Under the pieces are notes generated by a model that searched no databases, had not been told where the DNA came from, and worked only from the letters and a program-made list of their open reading frames with translations. Made by a program: the position numbers and the translations under genes. Positions 1 through 7,193 of a stretch of 24,747 nucleotides of DNA are shown piece by piece (the stretch's first letter is position 1; every line of letters starts with the position of its first letter). This stretch comes from Holophagales bacterium UBA5066 (GTDB taxonomy: Bacteria; Acidobacteriota; Thermoanaerobaculia; UBA5066), in contig DIAY01000203.1 of the NCBI GenBank assembly GCA_002414905.1, positions 434 through 25,180 of the forward strand, in the 5' to 3' direction.

Positions 1-384
1 GGCTTCATCGAGCACACGAACTACATTCCCTCGTCGCGGTACGGCGGGAACCACGTGGTCTACCTTTCCGACTACGTCCTGCCCGACGATCCGAAGTGGT
101 CGATGCCCGACCGCGACCTCTGGGAGATCTACCTCCCCGCAGCAAAGCGACTCGCTCCGGAGCTCGAGAAGGCCAGGGTCCTCGAGCGGCACCTCTTCCG
201 GGCCGAGTATGCGCAGCCGATCGTGGGGACCCACTATTCGCGGGTCCTGCCTCCGGTGAGAACGGGCGTCCCGGGTCTCTACTCGGCCGCGATGGCACAG
301 GTCTACCCTGAAGACCGCGGTCAGAACTACGCGGTGAAGATCGCCCGCGAGGCGGCGGCGGCGCTCCTGGAGGATCTCGGGTGA
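1..384 (+). CDS. C-terminal part of an FAD-dependent oxidoreductase (amine oxidase-like), 5' truncated
   Basis: The frame is open from base 1 and ends at TGA 382-384, so only the last 127 residues are seen and the start lies outside the window. The visible part has the flavoprotein C-terminal pattern of amine-oxidase/protoporphyrinogen-oxidase-like proteins: a VLPPVRTGVPGLYSAAMAQV segment, followed by YPEDRGQNYAV and a terminal alpha helix. In that fold this stretch contacts the flavin and substrate, but the dinucleotide-binding GxGxxG end is missing here. The substrate cannot be inferred. Two such oxidoreductases often sit in exopolysaccharide or lipid-sugar loci. The gene converges on the next flavoprotein gene (28-base gap). 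It is probably the last gene of a rightward unit that starts outside the window. Confidence 0.6.
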   Translation, partial: GFIEHTNYIPSSRYGGNHVVYLSDYVLPDDPKWSMPDRDLWEIYLPAAKRLAPELEKARVLERHLFRAEYAQPIVGTHYSRVLPPVRTGVPGLYSAAMAQVYPEDRGQNYAVKIAREAAAALLEDLG

Positions 385-397
385 AGGAGCCCTCCGC

Positions 398-416
398 CTG
401 AGGCGAAGCCTCTCAG
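398..416. terminator. Small hairpin between convergent genes
   Basis: GAGGC (400-404), loop GAA, GCCTC (408-412) forms a 5-bp stem in the 28-base gap between two convergent genes and touches the TGA (413-415) of the leftward gene. A CTGAG/CTCAG pairing (398-402 with 412-416) is an alternative. There is no T-run on either side, so this is at best a weak bidirectional terminator. Confidence 0.25.
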
Positions 417-1834
417 CCGGCCGCCTTGACCCTCTCGAGAAGACGCTCGTACTCCTGGTAGAACGCGGTGGGCCCACCGGGCCCGAGGGCGTCCACGCCA
501 AGGCGTCCGAGGACCATCGCATCGTGCATGTCGATGTCGAGGAAGAGGCCCTGGCGACCGGTGGAGACGAGATTGCCGATCGTCCCGAGGCGCTCGAGCA
601 CCCGCGCGAGGGCGACGGAATAACCGGAGCGGTAGATGGGGTAGGCGTCCGCGAGGGCGAATCGTTCGAGATTCCCGATCTCGTCACTGCGGACACCGAA
701 GAAGCCGAGGTCCTCCTCCACGTGCCTGCGCAGCTCGACCTCGCTCTCGGGGCACGAGAGCTCGCTGGTCTCGAGGGTCAACATCGTGGTTCCGGGGGGA
801 CAACACGCGGCGGAGAGGTTCTTCTGCTCGCTGATCCTCTGAAAGTGAAAGCGACCGTCCACGAGGTAGGTCCAGTGGGCTTTCGAGAACCGGGCCCGGC
901 GCAGGGCCGCGTAGGCGAGGACGATGCTCCGGAACTCCAGCTTCTCGCCCGGCGGGACCGCCGCTCCGCCCGTACCCGGGAGGAGCTCCTCGAGCCGGGT
1001 GAGCGGAATCGTCGAGACGACGACGTCGCACGGCAACTCGGACAGGCCGTCCGGCCCGCTCAGGCCGACGGCCGCAATCCGGCCCTCGGAGCCGAGCCTT
1101 AGCGACGTCACCTCCTGACCGCGCAGGACACGGCCGCCGCGCTCCTCGATCCCGGCGGCGATCGCCTCGAAGACCCGGCCGATGCCGAGCCTGTGGTACC
1201 CGAACTCGTTCCCGAAGAGGTGCGCGTGGATCGTGCTGCGGCCGAAGAGGATCTCCCGCAGGAGAGCGCGGATCGACAGGCGAGGGAGCTTGCGCCGGGC
1301 GAGCTCCACCGAGAGCTCGTCGGCCGGGACCCCCCAGACCCGTTCGGTGTAGTCGCCGAAACAGAGCCGATAGAGGGCCGGCCCGAACTGTCCCTCACCC
1401 CACGCCCGGAACGACTGCGTCGGCGGATCCCCGAAGAGCCGGCGGGCTCTCGCCGCGAGGAACCCCGTGACGATGCGCGCGGAGAGACCCGGGGGGAGCT
1501 TGCGAAGGCCTTCAAGGAGGCGGAACGGGTACTGCAGGGAGCGCCCCGCCAGAACGAGTTCCATGCGCACGGGGCCGAGGAGGTAGTCGCTCCCCGCGTG
1601 ACTCTCGATCAACTGCGTGATCGTCCGGGTCCGCGGGTGGTACGCGTGGGGGCCGAAATCGAGGACGTAACCGTCGCTCCGGCGGCTCGCACCCTTTCCG
1701 CCGATCCACGGGTGCCTTTCGACGAGGGTGACCGCATACCCCAGCTCCTGGGCGTAGTGGGCCGCCGCGAGACCGGAGGGGCCGCCACCGAGGACGACGA
1801 GCCGCTTCGGGATTCCGGGGTGTTCCACCCTCAC
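413..1834 (-). CDS. FAD-dependent amine oxidase-like / protoporphyrinogen-oxidase-like protein
   Basis: About 473 residues. The N-terminus has a classical FAD-binding Rossmann fingerprint, LVVLGGGPSGLAAAHYA, followed by TLVER and a GYVLDFGPHAYHP segment typical of NAD(P)/FAD-binding amine oxidase-like proteins. UDP-galactopyranose mutases and carotenoid or protoporphyrinogen oxidases share this fold. The C-terminal GNLVSTGRQGLFLDIDMHDA segment fits the second flavin-contact region. The substrate is unknown; its place at the end of a nucleotide-sugar operon makes a sugar or lipid-linked sugar substrate plausible (inference). I chose GTG at 1834-1832 because it forms a GTGA overlap with the stop of the upstream membrane glycosyltransferase, as at other junctions here; GTG at 1846 would add four residues. 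The family assignment is fairly sure, the function is not. Confidence 0.8.
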   Translation of the reverse strand: MRVEHPGIPKRLVVLGGGPSGLAAAHYAQELGYAVTLVERHPWIGGKGASRRSDGYVLDFGPHAYHPRTRTITQLIESHAGSDYLLGPVRMELVLAGRSLQYPFRLLEGLRKLPPGLSARIVTGFLAARARRLFGDPPTQSFRAWGEGQFGPALYRLCFGDYTERVWGVPADELSVELARRKLPRLSIRALLREILFGRSTIHAHLFGNEFGYHRLGIGRVFEAIAAGIEERGGRVLRGQEVTSLRLGSEGRIAAVGLSGPDGLSELPCDVVVSTIPLTRLEELLPGTGGAAVPPGEKLEFRSIVLAYAALRRARFSKAHWTYLVDGRFHFQRISEQKNLSAACCPPGTTMLTLETSELSCPESEVELRRHVEEDLGFFGVRSDEIGNLERFALADAYPIYRSGYSVALARVLERLGTIGNLVSTGRQGLFLDIDMHDAMVLGRLGVDALGPGGPTAFYQEYERLLERVKAAG

Positions 1835-3882
1835 GGCCCGGCCCACTCGGGGGTCAGCTCGTACAGGTGAACGTGGGTCGGGTCACCCGGGGACACGGAG
1901 CTCTCGAGGATTTCGACGCGAAGCGTCTCCACGAGAAGGGGGGCGAAAGTGAATTGCCCGATCGTGCGGTCGCCGTCCCGCACGAGGGCGGCCTCCGTCG
2001 TCTCGCGTCGTCCGGCGTCGGGGCCCGTACCGACGACGGTCACCCGGACCCGGTATTCGTCGGGACCGCACAGAACACCCAGCCCCCGCAGCCGGCGCCG
2101 GCCCGCGAGGGAGATCTCGACGACGAAGGGATTCGCCTCCATTCCACGGAAGAGGGACATCGAATCGCCATCGAAGGCCTCCTGCGGCGACCCGTTGTCG
2201 TACTGCGACGTGAGGACCGGGACGTTCTCCAGATCGCCGATCCTGACGGTCCCGGGCACCGGCACCCGCCGTTGAATCTCTTCTTTCTCGAGCTTCTCGA
2301 GGATGTCGGGAACCCAGGCGACCCTGTAGAAGACGAAGCCCGGCAGCCCGTCGGGCTGATAAAGGACGTCGAGGACCTGGATCGGAGTGAAGCGACCGCT
2401 GCTGCGGACGTCCTGCAGCTCCGACGCGAGATCGACGAAGACGAGGTTGCCGGGAATCGGCGACCACGTCCTGGCGTGGACCGGACCGAGGTAGTCCCGG
2501 ATGCCCCCGATCTGGACCCGCTCCGAAGAGCCGAAGAACCGGGGAAAAATGTCTCCGCCGTTCGCCCAGTCGGGCGAGACGGAGAGAACGGCGTCCGGAT
2601 GAGCGGCGAGGAACCTCGGGATCGCCCCGAGGTAGAGCTGCCGGGCTCCCCACTGGGTCCCGTAGAGCCCGTAGTCGGCCGTCCACGTCGGCCCGTTCCG
2701 GAGCGCGTCGTCCAGCATGAAGATGGAGTAGCCCGAGAGGACGGCCGCAGCGGCACCGGCCGTCACCGGAGAAGGAACGACTCGGGAGAGAGCACGGGCG
2801 GCCGCCTCGAATCCGACCGTAATGACGAGGGCCGCAGGCACGACGAACGGCACGACCCGCCAGATCTCCGGTGCCGTGAGGGCGCCCGCGACCGGCGCAC
2901 CGAGGACGACGACGAGGAGGCTGCGGAACGGTGCTTCCCTCACTCGCCAGAGCGTCCAGCAGAGCCCGAGAACGAAGAACGGGAGGAGCCAGAGTGACAG
3001 GGCCGCGTATCCCGGCATGCCGTGCCGGGGGGGCGTGTCCTGCTCGAAGAACCAGTAGGCCGGGCTCAGCAGGCGGCCGTAGCTGGCCGCGACAGCCTCG
3101 AGCTTCGCCGGCCACGTCGGGAGCTTCAGCAGGGGGGATTCCGTCAGGCTGAGCTGCTCCCGGAGGAGCGCCGGATTGTTCATGCGGAACAGGAGCGCCG
3201 GGAGAAGGAGGAGCGCCGAGAGGAGACCGGCCCCGAGGCTGTGGCGCCAGTGCCGGAGGTGAAAGCGGCTGTTCACGATCACGAGGAGGCCGGCGGTGAC
3301 CGGTACGACGACCTGCCCCGAGGCATACGAATAGAACGCCAGTCCTCCCCCGAGAGCACCGACGTAGAGCCACCTGGGCGATGACGTGAGCGCGGCGAGG
3401 TACCCGGCGACCATCACCGCATAGAACGCGACCATGAACGGCACCACGAGGGCCGTCCGCGAATGGAGGAACCAGGTCGGGAAGGCGGCGGCGACCAGGA
3501 TGCCGAGCCACCACCAGCGAAGCCGCAGCGAGCCCTTCGCGGCCCAGGCGACCGCAAGGGGAAGGAGGCAGCCGACGAGGGCGCTGATGAACCGGCTGAC
3601 CCAGATCGAGCTCTTCCCGTGCACCAGGACGCCGACGACCTGGAGGTAGACGCTGACGCAGATGCTCGCGTCCCAGGCCACCGGGAAGAAGGTCGGGAAT
3701 CGCTCGCCTCCCGGTCCGCGGAAGCCGGCCTCCACATAGTCGCGGGCGTGGCAGACCTGGACCGCCTCGTCGAAGAGGTAGTAGATCGGGAAGTCCTCGA
3801 GCCGGACGAAGTGCGTCGCCACGTAAACCGCCGCCGCCAGGACGACGATTCCTCCGACGAGGAGACGCCGACCCGTGCTCAT
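1831..3882 (-). CDS. GT39-like multi-pass membrane glycosyltransferase with C-terminal discoidin-like domain
   Basis: 683 residues. An N-terminal hydrophobic helix is followed by a first loop with YYLFDEAVQ, where D38-E39 matches the acidic pair of GT-C enzymes of the GT39/ArnT/PMT type. About ten further hydrophobic helices run to about residue 420, then come a soluble, presumably periplasmic stretch and a last domain (about 550-683). That domain's QYDNGSPQEAFDGD start and beta-rich remainder resemble F5/8 type C (discoidin, galactose-binding) modules. Such enzymes move a sugar from a polyprenyl-phosphate donor onto a lipid, glycan or protein on the outer face of the inner membrane. ATG at 3882-3880 overlaps the stop of the upstream methyltransferase gene (ATGA), and its own stop overlaps the next gene. 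The same frame stays open upstream to 5307, but that part is a shadow. Donor and acceptor are unknown. Confidence 0.78.
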   Translation of the reverse strand: MSTGRRLLVGGIVVLAAAVYVATHFVRLEDFPIYYLFDEAVQVCHARDYVEAGFRGPGGERFPTFFPVAWDASICVSVYLQVVGVLVHGKSSIWVSRFISALVGCLLPLAVAWAAKGSLRLRWWWLGILVAAAFPTWFLHSRTALVVPFMVAFYAVMVAGYLAALTSSPRWLYVGALGGGLAFYSYASGQVVVPVTAGLLVIVNSRFHLRHWRHSLGAGLLSALLLLPALLFRMNNPALLREQLSLTESPLLKLPTWPAKLEAVAASYGRLLSPAYWFFEQDTPPRHGMPGYAALSLWLLPFFVLGLCWTLWRVREAPFRSLLVVVLGAPVAGALTAPEIWRVVPFVVPAALVITVGFEAAARALSRVVPSPVTAGAAAAVLSGYSIFMLDDALRNGPTWTADYGLYGTQWGARQLYLGAIPRFLAAHPDAVLSVSPDWANGGDIFPRFFGSSERVQIGGIRDYLGPVHARTWSPIPGNLVFVDLASELQDVRSSGRFTPIQVLDVLYQPDGLPGFVFYRVAWVPDILEKLEKEEIQRRVPVPGTVRIGDLENVPVLTSQYDNGSPQEAFDGDSMSLFRGMEANPFVVEISLAGRRRLRGLGVLCGPDEYRVRVTVVGTGPDAGRRETTEAALVRDGDRTIGQFTFAPLLVETLRVEILESSVSPGDPTHVHLYELTPEWAGP

Positions 3883-5144
3883 CGAGGCTCGAGCACGGGC
3901 TCGGGGAGGGGCAGCAGGAATCGTCCTCCTCGCGCGAGGAATTCCTGCTCGGCTGCCGCAACCTCGGACCGGTAGTTGTACGCGAAGAGGAGTGCGACGT
4001 CGGCCGTGTCGGCCCGGAACAGCTCCGGCGCGACGATCGGATTCCGGGTGCCCGGTACGACCCGCCCCTGGCGTTCCGGCGAAGCGTCGACCACGTAGGG
4101 AATCGCTCCGGGTCCGAGGCCACAGAGGTTGAGATGCATCGTCGCGCGGCCGGAGGCTCCGTAGCCGACCACCCGCCGGCCTCGTTCCACCAGATCGAGG
4201 ACGAGCTGCCGAAGCCGGTCCCGACGGGCGAGGACCTGGCCGGCGAACGCATCGAAAGTCGACGGGAGATCGAGGCCGAGCCGGATCTCGAGGTCGAGGA
4301 GCTGGCTCACCGCGGGGCTCCGGGGCTCTGGCCGTGGAGACCCCTTTCGCTGCACGTAGACGCGGATCGAGCCGCAGTGGATCGGGATTCGGGCGACGTC
4401 GAAAATCTCCAGCCCGTACGTCGCGAAGAGGTGCGCGAGCGGCCGGAGAGAGTGATGCATCAGGTGCTCGTGGTACATCATGTCGACCTGGTACGTCTCG
4501 ACGAGATCCGGCAGGTAGTGGACTTCGCAGACGAACAGGCCATCCGGCCGCAGGAGGACGGAGATCGCGTTGACCGCCTCGTGCATGTCGTCGATGTGGG
4601 CGAAGACGTTGCACGCGGTGACGACGCGGGCCGGACCGTACTCCTCGACGAGGCGTCCCGCCGCGGCGGGACTCAGGAATTCCTCGATGACGTGGCATCC
4701 CGCCGCACGGGCGACCCGGGCGATGTTCGCCGCGGGCTCGAGCCCGACGGCGCGCACCGAAAGACGCTCGAGCGGCTTCAGGAGGACGCCGTCGTTCGCC
4801 CCGATGTCGACGACGAGCTCTCCGGGCGAGAGGAAGCGCTCGTTGAGAGTTCCCGCAAGGGCTGCAAAGTGGTTCCTGAGGGTCGCGGTGGTGGAGGCGA
4901 GGAACCGATAGTCCTTGAAGAGCAGCTCCCGGCGCACGGTCTCGATCGTCTGCACCTCGCGGCACCCGGTGCAGACGGCCAGGGTGAGCGGGAACGCCAG
5001 CTCCGTCCCGGCGTCTTGCGGCCGGAGGAAGGCCCCGGCGAGCGGCATCGGCCCGAGCTGCAGGAACGGGTGCAGGGACGCCTGGCGACAGATCCTGCAG
5101 TTTTCTCGCCGGGTGAAGTGGGTCGGCTCCTCTGCTGTGATCAC
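3879..5144 (-). CDS. SAM-dependent sugar C-methyltransferase (TylC3/NovU/TcaB9 type)
   Basis: 421 residues with the three-part structure of deoxysugar C-methyltransferases. The N-terminal zinc-binding domain has Cys pairs C16-x2-C19 and C58-x2-C61. A Rossmann methyltransferase core has SAM motif VVDIGANDG (about 111-119). The C-terminal domain has GYGASGRATMHLN. The YHEH motif (Y224-H227) matches the conserved catalytic Tyr/His region known from TcaB9. The family transfers a methyl group to a carbon of a keto-nucleotide-sugar, giving a branched sugar. The start is GTG 5144-5142, 14 bases after the upstream reductase stop; the longer frame upstream overlaps the reductase and is out-of-frame shadow. 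The dehydratase and reductase genes just upstream would make and reduce the keto intermediate. I am confident of the family; the actual sugar is unknown. Confidence 0.88.
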   Translation of the reverse strand: MITAEEPTHFTRRENCRICRQASLHPFLQLGPMPLAGAFLRPQDAGTELAFPLTLAVCTGCREVQTIETVRRELLFKDYRFLASTTATLRNHFAALAGTLNERFLSPGELVVDIGANDGVLLKPLERLSVRAVGLEPAANIARVARAAGCHVIEEFLSPAAAGRLVEEYGPARVVTACNVFAHIDDMHEAVNAISVLLRPDGLFVCEVHYLPDLVETYQVDMMYHEHLMHHSLRPLAHLFATYGLEIFDVARIPIHCGSIRVYVQRKGSPRPEPRSPAVSQLLDLEIRLGLDLPSTFDAFAGQVLARRDRLRQLVLDLVERGRRVVGYGASGRATMHLNLCGLGPGAIPYVVDASPERQGRVVPGTRNPIVAPELFRADTADVALLFAYNYRSEVAAAEQEFLARGGRFLLPLPEPVLEPR

Positions 5145-5158
5145 TTTCGTCGTCCCGC

Positions 5159-6001
5159 TCAACCGGGCGGACGCGCCGCCGTCCTCTCCTCCCAGCTCCG
5201 AAGTTCCGCGAGCTGGAGGTCGAGCGGCCGGACCGGCAGCCCGGCGAAGCCGCGCCGGGACGCGAGCGTCCGGACGCTCCGGGGCTCGTCGACGGGGCGG
5301 AGGGCACGGCGGACGCCGTAGGCGCGGCGGATCCGCGAGAGGAGCTCGTATTTCGTCACCGTCTCGCCAGCGAGGTGGACGAGACCGGTCATCTCCGAGT
5401 CGAGACAGGCCGAGAGGAGCCTCGCCGCCTCCAGTGCCGTCACCCCGTTCCAGGAGACCCCCGCGAAGCCGTCCACGAGCCCCTCGCCGCCACGAAACCA
5501 CTCGAGGAGGCCCGCCCGGCCGCGCGGCTCGGGTCCGATGACCGAGGTACGGATCGTCAGGTGCGGCGTCCTCGTCACCTCGCCCGAGAGCTTGCTCTGG
5601 CCGTATTCGTCGACGGGGTCGGGGACGTCGTCCTCCGTGACGGCCGCGCGGAACGAAGAGAAGACGCCGTCCGTGCTGACCTGGATCAGCCGGCCCCACC
5701 GGTGCTCGTCGAGCGCGTCCGCGAGGCGAAAGGGAAGGTCCGCGTTGAGGGCCTTCAGCTCGCTGGCGGGACTTCCCGGTTTCGCCGCGACGCAGTTGAC
5801 CACCACGCAGGGCGCGGAGCGTTCCAGGAGAGTGTCCAGGGCAGGCCGATCGGAAACGTCGAGGCGGACGAGCCCTTCGTCGACGGCTGGAAGGCCGATC
5901 GGAGTCCTTCCCTGCGCCACGACGCGCCGCCCCTCCCCTCGCAGCCGGAGAGTCACCACGTGACCGAGCATTCCGGTCGCCCCGAGGACGACCACCGTCA
6001 C
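5159..6001 (-). CDS. RmlD-like SDR nucleotide-sugar reductase
   Basis: 280 residues. An extended SDR: nucleotide-binding GATGMLG at 7-13, STDGVF at 109-114 and the catalytic Y133-x3-K137 (YGQSK). The sequence resembles dTDP-4-dehydrorhamnose reductase (RmlD) and related 4-keto-sugar reductases. These use NAD(P)H to reduce a 4-keto group in the cytoplasm, usually as a late step in deoxysugar synthesis. GTG 6001-5999 was chosen because it overlaps the TGA of the upstream dehydratase (GTGA) and starts directly at the first beta strand (VTVVVLG); the ATG at 6094 would add about 31 residues that overlap the dehydratase. With its neighbours it probably forms a pathway to a methylated deoxysugar (inference). 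Confidence 0.85.
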   Translation of the reverse strand: MTVVVLGATGMLGHVVTLRLRGEGRRVVAQGRTPIGLPAVDEGLVRLDVSDRPALDTLLERSAPCVVVNCVAAKPGSPASELKALNADLPFRLADALDEHRWGRLIQVSTDGVFSSFRAAVTEDDVPDPVDEYGQSKLSGEVTRTPHLTIRTSVIGPEPRGRAGLLEWFRGGEGLVDGFAGVSWNGVTALEAARLLSACLDSEMTGLVHLAGETVTKYELLSRIRRAYGVRRALRPVDEPRSVRTLASRRGFAGLPVRPLDLQLAELRSWEERTAARPPG

Positions 6002-7080
6002 GGCTGCGGCCCCCACCCCTCGGTCGAGAACGGGCTCGCGAGCGCTTCGAACGGGACCGCCGTGTCGCTCGGGAGCGGGCTCCGATCCAGCCACCGCTCC
6101 CGCCGGAGCATCGCCTCGATCTCCGCCGCATCGAGACGCCGGGCCATCGAAGAGGAGAAGTCGACGAAGTCGACCCGCTCGAGAGCCGTACGGTCGTAGC
6201 GCTCCTCGACGCGGGGGATGTGGATCATCGGGAGGAGCACCATGAAGCGCCCGAACCGGTAGGTCCGCTCGCTCTCGTCGGCCGAGACGAGGATCTCGTG
6301 GGTCTTCTCGCCGGGCCTCTTCCCGATCACCGTGGTCGCCGTCGTTTCGTTCCCGAGCCGGCGCGCCATGACCTCGGCCAGGTCCCCGATCCTCATCGCA
6401 GGCATCTCGAGGATGAAGATCTCACCCCCGACCGCGTGCTGCGGGACCTCGAGGATCATGCCGATGACGTCGCGGACGTTGAGGAAGAAGCGCGTCATCT
6501 CCGGGTCGGTCACCGTTACCAGGTTGCGATGCAGGACCTGGCTCCGGAACAGGGGAACGACGCTTCCGGCGGTTCCGAGGACGTTCCCCGCCCGGACGCA
6601 GATGAACGCGGTCGTCGTAGAGAGGTTGTTGGCCGAGACGATCAGCTTCTCGCCGATCGACTTCGTCGTCCCGTAGAGGTTGAGGGGGCTCGCGGCCTTG
6701 TCGCTCGAGACGTCGATGACGCGCTTCACGCCGCAGGCCAGCGCGGCGTCGATGACGTACTGGGTGCCCAGGACGTTCGTCTTGACCGCCTCGAACGGGT
6801 TCTCCTCGCAGACGGGAACGTGCTTGAGCGCCGCCAGGTGGAAGATCGTGTCGACGCCCTGGGCCGCCTGGGTGAGCCGCTCGGGGTCGCGGACGTCGCC
6901 GATCACGAAACGAACGCGCCGGTCGTCGTTCAGCTGGCGCCGGAGAAGGACCTGGGCCGCCTCGCTTCGCGAGTAGATCCGTAGCTGGCGGGGAGACCAC
7001 TGCTCCAGGAGCAGCTTGGTCAGGGCGGTTCCCCACGATCCGGTCCCACCCGTAATCAGGATCGTGCTGTCGCGAAACAC
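5998..7080 (-). CDS. PseB/FlaA1-type UDP-sugar 4,6-dehydratase (polysaccharide biosynthesis protein)
   Basis: 360 residues, a single-domain soluble enzyme. The N-terminal ITGGTGSWG (about 9-17) binds NAD(P); GDVRD, FHLAALKHVPV and EAVKTNVLGT follow the PseB/FlaA1/CapD family pattern. The catalytic triad spacing known from FlaA1 (Asp, Lys, then Tyr nine residues after the Asp) is kept here as D127, K128 and Y136 in SSDKAASPLNLYGTTK, with K140. FnlA/CapE-type relatives usually have Met instead of this Tyr, so PseB/FlaA1-like is the better call. The reaction is removal of water from a UDP-N-acetyl-hexosamine (probably UDP-GlcNAc) to a 4-keto-6-deoxy sugar. It is first in the operon. The start is GTG 7080-7078 with no properly spaced Shine-Dalgarno; a candidate promoter lies immediately upstream. 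Confidence 0.87.
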   Translation of the reverse strand: MFRDSTILITGGTGSWGTALTKLLLEQWSPRQLRIYSRSEAAQVLLRRQLNDDRRVRFVIGDVRDPERLTQAAQGVDTIFHLAALKHVPVCEENPFEAVKTNVLGTQYVIDAALACGVKRVIDVSSDKAASPLNLYGTTKSIGEKLIVSANNLSTTTAFICVRAGNVLGTAGSVVPLFRSQVLHRNLVTVTDPEMTRFFLNVRDVIGMILEVPQHAVGGEIFILEMPAMRIGDLAEVMARRLGNETTATTVIGKRPGEKTHEILVSADESERTYRFGRFMVLLPMIHIPRVEERYDRTALERVDFVDFSSSMARRLDAAEIEAMLRRERWLDRSPLPSDTAVPFEALASPFSTEGWGPQP

Positions 7081-7087
7081 GCTCCGC

Positions 7088-7116
7088 AGGATAGGTACTT
7101 TGGATCGCTCCTACAA
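7088..7116 (-). promoter_or_regulatory. Candidate promoter for the leftward sugar operon
   Basis: Read on the minus strand: TTGTAG (7116-7111), 17 bases, TATCCT (7093-7088). Transcription would start near 7081, one base before the GTG start of the dehydratase, giving a leaderless or nearly leaderless mRNA. That agrees with the absence of a well-spaced Shine-Dalgarno. The match to the sigma-70 consensus is moderate (TTG of the -35, four of six in the -10). Confidence 0.35.
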
Positions 7117-7153
7117 GCCGCCGGGGCCCTCGAGCGAAAAGAAGCGCCCAGGG

Positions 7154-7179
7154 AGCGCCGCCGCCGCCGCGGCGGCGCT
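7154..7179. repeat. GC-rich inverted repeat / hairpin in divergent region
   Basis: AGCGCCGCCGC (7154-7164) and GCGGCGGCGCT (7169-7179) are perfect 11-bp inverted arms around a 4-base loop. It lies between the two divergent operons, directly before the candidate -10 of the rightward operon. It could be an operator, a hairpin, or a leftover terminator; no T-run follows on either strand. Confidence 0.55.
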
Positions 7180-7180
7180 C

Positions 7181-7186
7181 TATCAT
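7181..7186 (+). promoter_or_regulatory. Candidate -10 box of the rightward dprE1-like operon
   Basis: TATCAT matches five of six bases of the TATAAT consensus and ends seven bases before the ATG at 7194, so transcription would begin at or next to the start codon. No -35 match is seen; that position lies inside the GC hairpin. No Shine-Dalgarno precedes the ATG, which fits a leaderless message. Confidence 0.35.
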
Positions 7187-7193
7187 CCTCGCG

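Noticed and set aside
3883..5307. N-terminal extension of the GT39-like gene up to 5307
   Set aside because: The extension is a Pro/Arg-rich shadow of the C-methyltransferase gene; the ATG at 3882 with the ATGA overlap precedes a normal first membrane helix.
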